Shown here: positions 23,901 through 32,938 of the stretch, in pieces
Layout: the number at the start of each line of letters is the position of its first letter
Position numbering within the stretch: position 1 is the stretch's first letter
DNA from: Pyrocephalus nanus
Taxonomy: Eukaryota; Chordata; Aves; Passeriformes; Tyrannidae
Length of the DNA stretch: 64,000 nt
Assembly (NCBI GenBank): GCA_038380795.1
Contig: CM076279.1
Location: forward strand, 9,935,001 to 9,999,000
Direction of reading: 5' to 3'
Program-made: the position numbers and the translations under genes
The notes under the pieces: generated by a model
Seen by the model: only the letters and a program-made list of their open reading frames with translations
Databases searched by the model: none
What the model was told of the DNA's origin: nothing

Positions 23901-26900
23901 AAAAACCCATCACAGATTTCCACCTGTGCTCCCGGCACAGGACACTGGGTAAGGTGTTTCATTACAGTGGGTGATGTGGAGGAGTATTTTCCACTCTACC
24001 TGTAACCACAGCTGGTGGGGTGGGATGAAGGAGATTTGGGGTGGTTGGAGGTGTTGATCATTATTTGCAAGCTGTGAGGGCTTGGCTGCCGTGGCACTGA
24101 GGAGCCTGGGGAGGTTCCTGGCTCTGCCCACAGCTCACCGTCACTTCTGGGACAAACCCTGGCCCCTGCAGACTCAGCTGGGGACAAGCCACAGCTCTGC
24201 CCTGGTGTCCCACAGGGTTTTCCACTCTGTGCTGACCCACAGTCCCCAGCTGGGCTCAAGGCCCCTAAAAACTCCTGTCTGAGGTGGAGTTGAGTCCCCA
24301 TCCCTCTGCCCACCCAGCAGGGCACGTGCCATGGAAGGGCCAAGCCCAGCACTCAGGGGACATCTCTGAGGTGGCACTTACCCTTTCCAGCTCCTTCACC
24401 AGGATCCTGACCAGGACAGAGCTGTTACTGGGATTCTGGTCGATTTTTTTATGCAGGGTCCATCGCAGCATCCCTGAGAAGTGAAAGCCAGGAAAGGTCA
24501 GGCTGCCAAGCAGAGCAGTGAGGGATCAGGGTGTTCCACAGAGGAGTCAGGAGACCTGGGCACTGCTGGTGCGAGAAACACCCACGGGGATGCTGCACTG
24601 ACATCACTATCAGAGCTAAACCGGATTTGTCTTCCCTCTGCTTTAATCATTGTCCCTCTGCAAGGGACAAGCCAAGCTGCTGCCCTGGCTCTGGATGCAG
24701 CATCCAAGTGTTGTTGTACCTCCACTACTGGGAAACCTTTGGACAAAGTTCCCCAGGACTGTGGGGGCTGGAGAAGAGCAAGGCAGGGCAATGGACATGA
24801 AGTTTGTTTCCTGTTGCCTCTGTTGTTTCCTGTTTTCCCAGCCTGTCACAAGGAATTTGTGTTCCTGGTGGTCCCCAGCACACAGCACCTGAACACTGCC
24901 TGCCAACAGCACTCACAGCAAGGACCGCAAAGCATCTCAGTCCTGAGGGTGTCAAGGCTCATTCCAGACAAAATCAAACTTGATTAACTGTAAAATATTC
25001 TGCGTGCTCCAAGAAAAATCAATTTTTCAAAATCAATTAGGTTTCTTAAGGCTGTGACCGTCCAGGGGCTGGCTCGGGTAGAGTTTCATTCTCCAGATCC
25101 ATAACACAGAGAAATCAAGTGGCTCTTCAGTGAGGAGATGAGCAATATGTGGCAAAACAACATCCCCATGGAGAGAGACAGGGAAACTCCAGCTCCGAGG
25201 GGCTGAGTGAGTTGGACAGGGATGTGCCAGGAGTCAGTGTGGGATTTGGGACCTCTACATTTATGTCCCAGCTTAATGCTGGACCCCCTGGGTGAGTGTA
25301 GGGTGGAAAGGATGTAAAAGCCATGCAGAGGGTGATGAAAATGGCTGGGGCTGGTCACAGAACAACAGTATCACAGGATATTATTCTGAGATGGAAGGGA
25401 CCCACAAGGGTCACCGAGTCCAACTTTCAAGTGAATGGCCCACGAGGGACCAAACCCACAGCCTTAGTGTTTTAGCAGCTGAGCTGATCCCAGGGTCACC
25501 AGGAGCTCAGCAAAGATTTGGCACCTCCAAGAGCAGCTTGGGAAGGGCAGAGCAGCGCCAGGGAGGGGAAGCCACCGTGTCCCAGGAGAGGGGAGCCACC
25601 GTGCCTGGGAGAGGGGAGCAGGGGGTGTTGGGGCCAAGCAAGCCCCAGGAAGGCGGGCAGTGGCCCAGGGGCGGTGCCAGGGGTGTGTCTCACCTCGGTC
25701 ACACTGGCAGGCCGGGTGGTGCCCGTCCAGCTCTCGCAGCAGCGTCCGGACCCTGCGCAGGATGTCGGACTCCACCTCTGCGGGGACAAAGAGGGCGTGA
25801 GGAGCCAGGACAGCACCCCTGGGAGACCAGGACAACCCCGGGGCAGGAGGCACTGGTCTGGCTGAGCACAGGGACTGCACCCTCCCCACAGCCCTCACGG
25901 TGGCTGTCTCAGCAGGTTTCAATCCTGAATGAACCTCTATGGAAACACAGCAGAGCTGCTGGAGCTGGGTGGCAATGCCAGCCCATGGACTGGTGGTCCC
26001 TGGAGCCCTGCTGGAAAGCAGAGGGCTCCTGCAGGGACGTGGTGGTAGAGAGGCTTTGCAGAAGAATGCTCACACACGAGCTCTGCAGAGCCTTCCTCTC
26101 CCCCTGTTCGACAAAAAAAATCACACATTAAATATAGAAGCTAACAAAATTAAACCACAACTTGGCACCAGGAACGAGCAGAAACACCTCTGCATTTTGG
26201 CACTGCACGGATTCAGCCTCAACCTCACGCCTATCTCAAGGAGCACTCTTGCAACAAGGTCTGCTGCCCACACCAGCAGCTCACCCCTCATGGGAAACAC
26301 AGGCAGAGCCACCAGGCTGGTGTGTCCCCTCCTGCCTTCGCCTGTGACCCCTCACAGCCTCTCCTGGCATGCAACCACCCACCCCCGGGCCTGGAGCACC
26401 TCCTGCTTCCCCAGGGAGGGACTCTGGGTCGGTGCTTCTGCCTGGTAACCACCACAAACACTTTGTACTCATCAAAACCAAACTGCATCCTGCTCTCGGC
26501 CAAAAGTAAGTTCTACAACCTCAGCCCCAGTTCGGGCCACGACTCTCAGTGGGCTGAGGGCTCGTGAGCAGGAGCTCACAGGGTGACAGCTGACTGGCCA
26601 TGCACAAAAATCAGCACGTGGGTAAAGGACAGGAAGGCTGCAAGGTCCCTGTACCCCACCATGGCTCTGCCTTTGTGTCCCTCCTTACCCTGGGCTGCTC
26701 TTTCCCCATAGGAAAAACGATTCTTGCTCCTTTGTAATGAAAAAAAAAAAGCCTTATATAAAGTTGGATATTTTTAGGTGATGTTCTCCTGCTGTAGGAA
26801 ATTTCAGGCTGGAGCAGCCAGAACATGCCCTGGTCCAGGGGAGGATCACAGAATCCCAGGATGGTTTGAGTTGGAAGGAACCTTAAAGATCATCCAGTTC

Positions 26901-28385
26901 CACCCCCTGCCATGGGCAGGGACACCTTCCACTAGCCCAGGTTACTCCAAGCCCTGTCCAACCTGGGCTTAAACACTTCCAGGGACCTCAGATGTTTGTG
27001 GCTGGTCAGAGTTGTCTCATCCACACAGGATTGCCTTTTGGAATTGGTGTCATTACCACCACATTTCCTGCCCGGTTTTGCTGCTGTATTTTCTCATTCC
27101 CTCCACATCTTCTGCTGCCACATTTCCTTTTTCCCTGACATCAGAGCAAGAGCAGAAGGGCACTCAGTTCACTACAAGGTCCAGAGCTGCCCTCAAGGAC
27201 CACAGCTCCAAACCTCCTCCCTTGGCTCCTGAAGGGTCCAAAGAGATGGTGATCAGGGAATAGGGGCACCAGACGTGAGCTCTGCATAAAAGACAACTGG
27301 GAAATGCAAAACTTAAAATATTTGGGATGGCCTATTCCTGAGTACACCCCAACAGCCAAAACAGTTCTCCTATTTAGTGACCCCAGGGGAGTGCCTCCCT
27401 TAAGGATTCTTGTAGGGAGGATTCATTCAATCCAGGCTTCAGGAAACAGCCACACTCTCAGGGTGACAATTACTCACATGTGCTGATGAAGCTCTGTGTG
27501 TGCCCAAGGGGAGCACAGTTCATGTCTTGGTGCCCACACAGGGAGAAACTACAGTGCAAAAATGTCCTTTGACAAGGGATCTTCCTCCTTTTGGAAGTGT
27601 CATTTGGGGAAATGTCTTGGAAACTTGTCTCTTCCTTCCTTTTTGTTTTCTCTGCAGTGATTTGGTGAAGCTCCTCAGTCTCACTGTTCTGTTTATTGGG
27701 TTTGCACTCAGGGATTATGCATTAATGGACTATTTGAAATTTCCTGCTCTTTTCATTTGTGTATGTTTGTAATTACCAGGGGAAGCTTTTCCTGGGCATT
27801 GATATAAATAGTGTCCTCTCCTTCTAAATCAAAGCAACCTCAGCCAAGATACTCGGAGGTTTCTTCACGGGGAGCAGAACATCAAAGAGATTGTTCCAAC
27901 ACAAACAAGAGGAGCTTTGATCTAAAACCAGGCTCAACCTACCAGCAACAAACAGTAGTGGCTCAGAAATTAAATAAAACGTTTCAGCAGTGACATCCTG
28001 ACCTCGGGGTGCTGGGAGATCAACACCACCCTGTGAAATGGCGTGAAAATAAAATAGGGGGGAGAAATAGACACAAAAAAAAATACAACAAAACATAAAA
28101 CTGCTTTAAAACTCAAATGAGAAGGGTTGCCACTCCTGAAGCTTTCAAAGTGCCCCACTACAGCAATCTTTTGGCTGCCCCTCCGCTGCTTTGTGCCTCT
28201 TTTCCACCTGCCCAGCAGCATCTGCCAGCTCCTCGCAAAGAGCAGGCTCTGCCCAGTTCAGGCACCCACGTGTTTTACTGGAGGGTGATGGAAGCAGAAG
28301 AAGGCGATGGTTGGGGGTTCACTCACAGGGATCCCCCCACCCCAGCACCCCGGGGGGCTCAGCATCACCCACCTGTGCTGTCCAT
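8833..28385 (-). CDS. PIK3R6: PIK3R6, PI3-kinase gamma regulatory subunit 6 (p84/p87), complete coding region in 19 exons
   Basis: Adaptor of class IB PI3K: it binds the catalytic subunit p110-gamma and helps Gbeta-gamma and Ras activate it at the plasma membrane. The exons listed separately were joined by hand. All introns are GT-AG, all phases agree, and the total is 2265 nt, i.e. 754 residues plus stop, the length I recall for mammalian p84. Recognition rests on family-typical stretches: [19 protein letters not shown] and [14 protein letters not shown] (N-terminal helical part, residues about 40-86), [10 protein letters not shown] (about 250), FHLWTEENQ (about 285), [11 protein letters not shown] and [20 protein letters not shown] in the large exon 10, [39 protein letters not shown], a C-terminal beta-rich Gbeta-gamma-binding-like part, and the ending [13 protein letters not shown]. 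It lies directly downstream of PIK3R5 on the same strand, as in mammals. No disruption was seen. Confidence 0.97.
9627..9739 (-). CDS. PIK3R6: PIK3R6 coding exon 18
   Basis: Acceptor catccag, donor gtgaga. 113 nt (111+2): [20 protein letters not shown] then [14 protein letters not shown]. Pairs with the p101 exon encoding [11 protein letters not shown] and AVCLDQDE. Confidence 0.95.
10754..10824 (-). CDS. PIK3R6: PIK3R6 coding exon 17
   Basis: Acceptor tgttgcag, donor gtacgt. 71 nt (2+69): [20 protein letters not shown] then RSFS. Pairs with the p101 exon encoding [15 protein letters not shown]. Confidence 0.95.
11271..11361 (-). CDS. PIK3R6: PIK3R6 coding exon 16
   Basis: Acceptor gcctgcag, donor gtgggt. 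Residues 612-641: [18 protein letters not shown] then AIPSQEAE. 90 nt plus one base of Asp. Confidence 0.94.
11597..11667 (-). CDS. PIK3R6: PIK3R6 coding exon 15
   Basis: Acceptor ccttgcag, donor gtaagc. 71 nt (2+69): [15 protein letters not shown] then IDLTVTYRK. Start of the C-terminal beta-rich region. Corresponds to the p101 exon with [19 protein letters not shown]. Confidence 0.93.
12358..12448 (-). CDS. PIK3R6: PIK3R6 coding exon 14
   Basis: Acceptor ctttcag, donor gtgtgt. Residues 558-587: [19 protein letters not shown] then a divergent [11 protein letters not shown]. 90 nt plus one base. Confidence 0.92.
13840..13950 (-). CDS. PIK3R6: PIK3R6 coding exon 13
   Basis: Acceptor ctgcccag, donor gtgggt. 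37 codons (521-557), phase 0 at both ends: [20 protein letters not shown] then CFQVYAVK, matching [20 protein letters not shown] in p101. Confidence 0.95.
14415..14537 (-). CDS. PIK3R6: PIK3R6 coding exon 12
   Basis: Acceptor cccacag, donor gtacga. 41 codons (480-520), phase 0 at both ends: [18 protein letters not shown] then [16 protein letters not shown]. The DPWYE motif is shared with p101. Confidence 0.95.
14980..15079 (-). CDS. PIK3R6: PIK3R6 coding exon 11
   Basis: Acceptor tttcaag, donor gtgagt. Residues 446-479: [20 protein letters not shown] then [13 protein letters not shown]. The FYYIPV core pairs with FFYVPV in p101. Confidence 0.95.
15726..16182 (-). CDS. PIK3R6: PIK3R6 coding exon 10, the large variable-core exon
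   Basis: Acceptor cccgcag, donor gtcagt. 457 nt (2+453+2), residues 294-445. It opens [12 protein letters not shown], continues through an acidic, Cys-containing linker ([11 protein letters not shown]), the conserved [11 protein letters not shown], a basic KKKP patch and a low-conservation linker, and ends in the conserved [20 protein letters not shown]. The last part matches the [20 protein letters not shown] segment of p101. GC-rich. Confidence 0.97.
16376..16605 (-). repeat. CR1 LINE fragment, in PIK3R6 intron 9
   Basis: Minus-orientation CR1: begins catagaatgttttgggttgg, contains tgccatgggcaggga and ccagcctggccttgaac. Confidence 0.92.
16788..16874 (-). CDS. PIK3R6: PIK3R6 coding exon 9
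   Basis: Acceptor tcccccag, donor gtgagt. 87 nt (2+84+1) coding [18 protein letters not shown]; the split Trp codon is completed in exon 10. Confidence 0.95.
17550..17712 (-). repeat. CR1 LINE fragment, in PIK3R6 intron 8
   Basis: Minus-orientation CR1 3' end: gatcatccagttccaaccc, catgggcagggacacc, and ccacagcttctctggg. Confidence 0.92.
18048..18195 (-). CDS. PIK3R6: PIK3R6 coding exon 8
   Basis: Acceptor cacggcag, donor gtgagc. Residues 216-264: [16 protein letters not shown] through [15 protein letters not shown]. 147 nt plus one base of a Gly codon. Confidence 0.95.
18941..19124 (-). CDS. PIK3R6: PIK3R6 coding exon 7
   Basis: Acceptor cacacag, donor gtaaca. Residues 154-215: [19 protein letters not shown] through [17 protein letters not shown] to LRGRLQ. 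Starts in phase 2 and ends on a full codon. Corresponds to the p101 exon starting TVLLLN. Confidence 0.96.
19191..19500 (-). repeat. CR1 LINE fragment, near-identical partner of 20925-21325
   Basis: Minus-orientation CR1 in PIK3R6 intron 6. From cagccccatcccc to ctctgcccct (about 245 bp) only about three bases differ from the copy 1.75 kb away. Its tail has lost the usual gttggaaggga piece. Confidence 0.93.
19847..19916 (-). CDS. PIK3R6: PIK3R6 coding exon 6
   Basis: Acceptor cttgccag, donor gtgagt. 70 nt (2+66+2) coding [18 protein letters not shown] and PYQEK. Same length and phases as PIK3R5 exon 62271-62340. Confidence 0.95.
20925..21325 (-). repeat. CR1 LINE fragment, near-identical partner of 19191-19500
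   Basis: Minus-orientation CR1 in PIK3R6 intron 5, with a complete end (agaatcatagaatatgctga, gttggaagggacccacaagg). Extends further 5' than its partner, through a block ending ccactcctcataatg. Confidence 0.94.
21337..21383 (+). repeat. (TCTATA)-like simple repeat
   Basis: Imperfect ctatat/ctatct units followed by a TA run, directly 3' of the CR1 copy at 20925-21325. Confidence 0.8.
21725..21857 (-). CDS. PIK3R6: PIK3R6 coding exon 5
   Basis: Acceptor tccccag, donor gtatga. Residues 87-130 include [19 protein letters not shown] and [13 protein letters not shown]. Ends one base into Gly, the phase shared with the p101 paralogue at the same place. Confidence 0.96.
22320..22388 (-). CDS. PIK3R6: PIK3R6 coding exon 4
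   Basis: Acceptor tccacag, donor gtaacc. 23 codons (64-86): [19 protein letters not shown] then TLIK. Phase 0 at both ends. Helical N-terminal part. Confidence 0.95.
22860..23600 (+). repeat. Possible decayed reverse-transcriptase element in PIK3R6 intron 3
   Basis: Less GC-rich than its flanks. One plus-strand frame at about 23320-23395 reads [20 protein letters not shown], resembling the RT motif of LINE-type elements (a [V]YLD..KAFDKIP-like line). The rest is too decayed to classify. The limits are guesses. Confidence 0.25.
24382..24473 (-). CDS. PIK3R6: PIK3R6 coding exon 3
   Basis: Acceptor ttctcag, donor gtaagt. Residues 33-63 include [14 protein letters not shown] and [14 protein letters not shown], a strongly conserved p84/p101 segment. 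Ends on a complete codon. Confidence 0.95.
25365..25490 (-). repeat. tRNA-Ile-like SINE with CR1-type tail
   Basis: On the minus strand it reads tRNA-like: an A-box-like region (tcagctcagctgctaaaaca), a B-box-like gggtttggtccc, and gggccattcactt, then a CR1-like tail (ggactcggtgacccttgtgg, cccttccatctcag). This is the architecture I know from the finch SINE TguSINE1. Only one copy was seen. It sits in PIK3R6 intron 2, sharing orientation with the gene. Confidence 0.75.
25694..25777 (-). CDS. PIK3R6: PIK3R6 coding exon 2
   Basis: Acceptor ccccgcag, donor gtgaga. Residues 5-32: [19 protein letters not shown] and on to CQCDR. Starts in phase 1 and ends one base into a Gly codon. It begins the N-terminal helical region. 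Confidence 0.92.
26846..26985 (-). repeat. CR1 LINE 3' fragment, in PIK3R6 intron 1
   Basis: Minus-orientation CR1 with the tail complement (cacagaatcccaggatggtt), gatcatccagttcca and catgggcagggacacc. Confidence 0.92.
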
Positions 28386-28493
28386 GGCCGAGCTGGGGCT
28401 GCAGCCCCGCGTGGGCCGGGTGGCCGTGGGGTGTCTGCGGTGCAGAGCTGCTCCTCACTCCACTCGGGCATGGCCTCGGGCCCAGGGGCTGGC
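28373..28493 (-). CDS. PIK3R6: PIK3R6 exon with 5' UTR and start codon (coding 28373-28385)
   Basis: The acceptor is a T-rich tract ending in tttgcag just above 28493. The ATG is at 28385-28383 in a strong Kozak context (GCCATGG). Only 13 coding bases follow (MDST plus one base) before the donor gtgggt at 28372. The short first coding segment matches the mammalian gene. An upstream ATG at 28471 lies in another frame (see findings). At least one more 5' non-coding exon must lie further upstream. Confidence 0.85.
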
Positions 28494-30599
28494 CTGCAAA
28501 AAATCAGGGCACACGTGGCTCAGGCTGGGTTTGGAGATCAGGATCAGCCTGAAAATTGGGAGGGAGCACAGAGTCATCAGGACGCTGTGGGTACGGGACC
28601 CCGGCGTGGAGGGTGTCCTGTGCCCACCCCAGACGTACCCAGGCCTAGGGTGGGCACAGGCTGGGTTTTGCTGGAGAAACCTTCAGCTCAGAGCTGAACC
28701 CATCTGAATATTTGGCCCTCAAAGCCTCCCACAGCAAGGAGATCCCCCAGGGATGAGCATCAGCATGGCTGAGAAGGGCAGGATTGGGAAGCTCACCCTC
28801 CCAAGGATTTAGGAAGAAATGTTCAATTTTAGACGAACTGAGTCTGAAATGCAAAGTCTAAATAGAAAAAAATAGGAAAAAATAAAAGAAAAGAAACCCA
28901 AAAAAAGCCTTAATTTCCATGAATTTTTTATGCTTGATGCTGATCCACTGCCATCCTGATCCAGCATCCCAGAGAAAGAAACCCTGAGGAAAGCTCAGGG
29001 GACAGTTACACTGCAAAGGGAAGCCAGCCTGGAGCCAGACAGCTTCCCTTGCTCTCCAGTATTGTTCTCTCCTAAGAAAGGAAAAAAAAAAAAAAAGCCT
29101 AAGAGCTGAGGAGGAAGGAAGGGACATTTGCCTGTGACACAACTACAAGCAGGCTGTGGAGCCAGCACAGGGCAGCCATGGGGGAGCAGAACATCCCCTC
29201 AGAGATGCTCAGCTGCAGCCATGTACCCACAGCTGGGTCCTCCTGGCACCTCGTGGTCCTGCCCCCCCAGTGCCCAGAGGGAAGCAGCATCTCATGAAGT
29301 GAATGCTCCCCTCCCATCTCCCCATCCAAGGGCACAGCACAACAAAGCAGGACTGTGGTGCCTGTATTTACAACCAGAGGAGCTGCAACACCACTTCCAG
29401 CATCTCTAGACTGAGGCTCTTCCAGCCTGCGGGTTTTATCTTCTCTTCTTGCTTTTAGGAGTGGAAAAAAAACCAAAACAAACCAAAACCAGGCTATAGC
29501 TCTGAATTCTGTGATTTCACTGACACACCCACATTTATGGCTGGTAACAGGGAGCCCACCTCCATCATGCCCTAAAGCAGCACAGGCATCAACAACAGTG
29601 CAGTGCCATCAGCCCTCAGAATCCCTCCAAGCACAGTCAGACTGTCAGCCCACACTTGTCTTTGCTCCATTTAGGATCTACTCTGTTTAATTTGTAGGCT
29701 TAAAACCTAATTCTGCCCAGGTAGTTCCTAAATCTGCAAATATCCATCACCAAATCCAACAGCTCTGCAGCTGCAGGAGGAGGTGGATGGGCACGTGGGG
29801 GAGTGCCATGACCACACACCACTCCAGCCCCGAGACCATCCTGCTCACAGCAGCTTCCAGAAGCCCTTTAAAGGTTTCCTGCAGCACATGAAGTCTTCAG
29901 AACCCATCCCAGCCCCTTGTGGCCTCTATTCCTGACCCTGGGGCTGGATAAAGGGTCTGGCACTGAGCCACTCTGGAGGATTTCCACTGCCTGCCAAGCA
30001 GCACCACGGGGGCAGCTCCCAGCCACGCCTGACAGCAAGGACAGGGGTCCATCTGCAGGCCAGGGGCTTGTTATATCCACCTCCCCGCCTCTGCCTGCAC
30101 AGCTGGCAGGCAGCCTGGTCCAGGGCTGGGAGCAGGGAGCACATACTGAGTCTCCTCGAGCTCAGTTTGATGCCTGATAGCTCATGTGGCACATGGGTAC
30201 TGCTGCAGTGATGGATGTGCCCTTTCCCCCAAGGTGACCGTGCTGGGGGGCAGCAGAGATGCAGAGCAGGGCAGAGGGTATCTATTAATGTCAGGAAACC
30301 ATTTCTCCCTCTGCACCCCACTCTGATGCCGCCCACAGGCTGTTCCTGTGTGTGGCACAGTCACCTGCCTTCCCCTTGGCACCCACACTGCCCAGCTCAG
30401 GCACCAGCTGATTTCCTGGAGGTGCTGAGCAGAGCAGCGAGCACGGGAAGGGTGCCCTCACACCCCGGCCACCACCGACCACAGCACTGACAGCCCACAC
30501 CGAGCACCAGCTGTGTGTCTGGGGCAAACGGGGCTCTGCCTCTGCAGGCACAGCTGGGATGTGCCCGCGGGTATGCCAGAGGAGAAGAACATCAATTAA

Positions 30600-30900
30600 A
30601 CCTCCTCATTTCAAAACTTGCAGATCACAGCGCTCCCCGAAGCCGCGGGACACCCAAAGCCCCCGGGCAGAGCGGGGGAGCCGGGGCTGCGCTCCGGGCT
30701 CCTCTGCCCCCTGCCTGCCGCAGAAAACAGCCCGTGCTAAATGTGGCCGTGGTTTTCCACATCCGCATCCTACCTGCCCGCGCGTGGGAGGCGAGCCGCT
30801 GGCCAAACGTGGGACCTGCGTGGCAAACACTCGGTTTCCAAATTTAGCAAAGGGCTCAACAGGAACGGATCGGTGTGAGCTCCTCCTGCCCGAGAAAGTT
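30600..30900 (-). promoter_or_regulatory. CpG-rich block, candidate PIK3R6 upstream non-coding exon or promoter
   Basis: Dense CpG within an otherwise CpG-poor area. On the minus strand the block contains a strong donor, cgcgggcag then gtaggatg (boundary at 30774), about 2.3 kb upstream of the ATG exon, whose T-rich acceptor (28494) needs a partner. An exon ending at 30774 would fit. Other CpG blocks (32890-33200, 39450-39780, 40380-41060, 43800-44060) are alternatives. Confidence 0.3.
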
Positions 30901-32915
30901 TGGTTCTCTCTTCACCTGTCTGCTTAAAAAGTGCTCGTTTTCCTCACTCTCAGCAAAGGGCAGCTGAGACTGAATCCTCGGTCCACACGTTCACTCTGAG
31001 TGCTCGGGTCTCCTAAGAAAATTCAATATAAAATGACAAGAACTGGTCCCCTGCCGTGTTCACAGTCCAGTCACACTGACTGTAGGAGAATGGGTAAGTG
31101 CCATATGAGAAGAGCCATGAAAGGACATATGTAGAATCATATGGAGGTGAGGAAGAGCGGGGTCAGTCTGGTTTGTGCCAGGTTCCAGCCACTGGTTCTC
31201 ACTTGGCCTGGCACAGGAACCCAAATGAGCAGAAAATCACCCCTTTTCACCGGGGTTGTTTTTTGCCTGCTGTGCTCCCAAGGGTGAGGATACCAAGGCT
31301 ACCAAAAGGAGGAGGAGGGGTAAGGATTGGAAGGGCTGGACCACATCAACCCCAGTTTGGAGCAGTTTGGACAGCAGGACCACATTTCCCCTCCCCAGCC
31401 ACAACAGAGAGGGCGGCCTGCCCTTCCCTCCTGGGCTTCACCAGGACTTTCCTGACTGCCACTGGCCCTGCAGTCACCCCAACACAAATTCAACCCCAGT
31501 CACATGGAGGGGAAGAACTTGAAGCTGTAAGAGTCTGTTCTGTAGCCAAGGACTAAACTCTGCCTTTGTGCAGAGCATTTCCCAACAGTTGCCTCCTGTG
31601 GACATGGAGGCTGCTCCTCAGCCAAGATGCCTGGGGAGTTTTGGGGTGACATTAATGAAGCCAGGCTGGTGCATGTCAAATGACCTGATCTTGGCACCTC
31701 TTGTGCTGAGCAGAGAGTTTTAGGGCGCAAAGACCCAACCTAGGCCCCTCTGGGAAGGTTGACCATGGAGGATGAAGCCCTGGCTGGGGGTTGTTCCTTG
31801 AACATGACCTAAAAGCCACGTGCCACTGCAGGGACACATCAACACTTTGGAGCTCCAAAAACACACTTAGAGCTGCTGATTTGGGTGAAAATCCATTTTA
31901 GCAGAGCATGTGTGGAGCTGCAGACACACACAACATGGAGACCACAGTGCTGGTGTCAGAGCCCTGGGAGATGTCACCCACTGACACCCAGAAACCTGGG
32001 GTGTGGCAGGATCCCTATCACTGCACCAGGAGGTTTCTTGGCTTGCTGAGATAGGATCAATCCCCACTCCCATCCTGTGTGCCATAAATCCCCTGGAGCA
32101 GCAGACACAACACGCTGGGATGTGGTGCTGTGATGCTTTGACAACTCCTTCCCTGGAGAAGACAGAGACAGATGTCCCTGCATCCTCTGCCTTCAGGGAT
32201 GAGCTCTGATGGATCCTTTGCTGTTGCCCCCTGTTTTGGTCACAGACCATGGGGCTAAAGAGCCTGGTTACAGACACCCCTGTGCCACTGAGCCCTGACC
32301 CCTCTCATGCCAGACGAGCCCCCCCATGCCCAGGGCTTGCTCAGGAGCTGTGTGGGGACAGATGGCAGGTACACAGAAGTGTCTGAGCTGCACTGCAACC
32401 CCCCTGGCTCATCCATGGATCCAGGCAAGCCAGGTTTCCATCTCTCAGGTTAGAACTGCTGCCCTGGGGGTCTCATGTGGGGACACTCAGCCAAGGGGAC
32501 TTCACTGAGTCCCTGGGACCAGACCTTCAGCATCAACTGTGCCTCATCCCAAGATCCCAATGCAGCAGACAGGATTTGCTGCCGATCCAGAGGAAAGGGA
32601 GCACCAGACATCAGAGCCCCTCACTAAAGACAACCCTCTCTGCCTTCCACACCTTTCCCAAAATGACTGGTCCCTGGCAAAAGTAAGGAGAATTGTCCCC
32701 ATTTCCGGGGATGGAACCTGCGCTGGTCCTTGTGGACTAACTCAGACCCAGGGAACCCCTGGGGTAGGACCCCCCAGCCCGGCCCGGGAACCAAAGGAAG
32801 GACCCTGTCCCAACGCAGTTGGGATCCGGGCTGCACTCACCTTCCCGTGTGACCTTCCAGCTCCCAGGAACACCGCTCCTTTTAGGGCACGGGCCCTTCC
32901 CGGCAGGCACATTGT

Positions 32916-32938
32916 GAGGAGGAGGAGGAGGAGGGAGA
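32916..32938 (+). repeat. (GGA)n simple repeat
   Basis: Seven GGA units within a CpG-rich intergenic stretch. Confidence 0.9.

Noticed and set aside
25365..25490. A functional tRNA gene
   Set aside because: Anticodon arm is degenerate and the unit is fused to a CR1-type tail; it is a SINE.
25292..26131. 279-codon plus-strand ORF
   Set aside because: Antisense to PIK3R6 exon 2 and crosses the SINE; GC-rich composition keeps it open. No family likeness.
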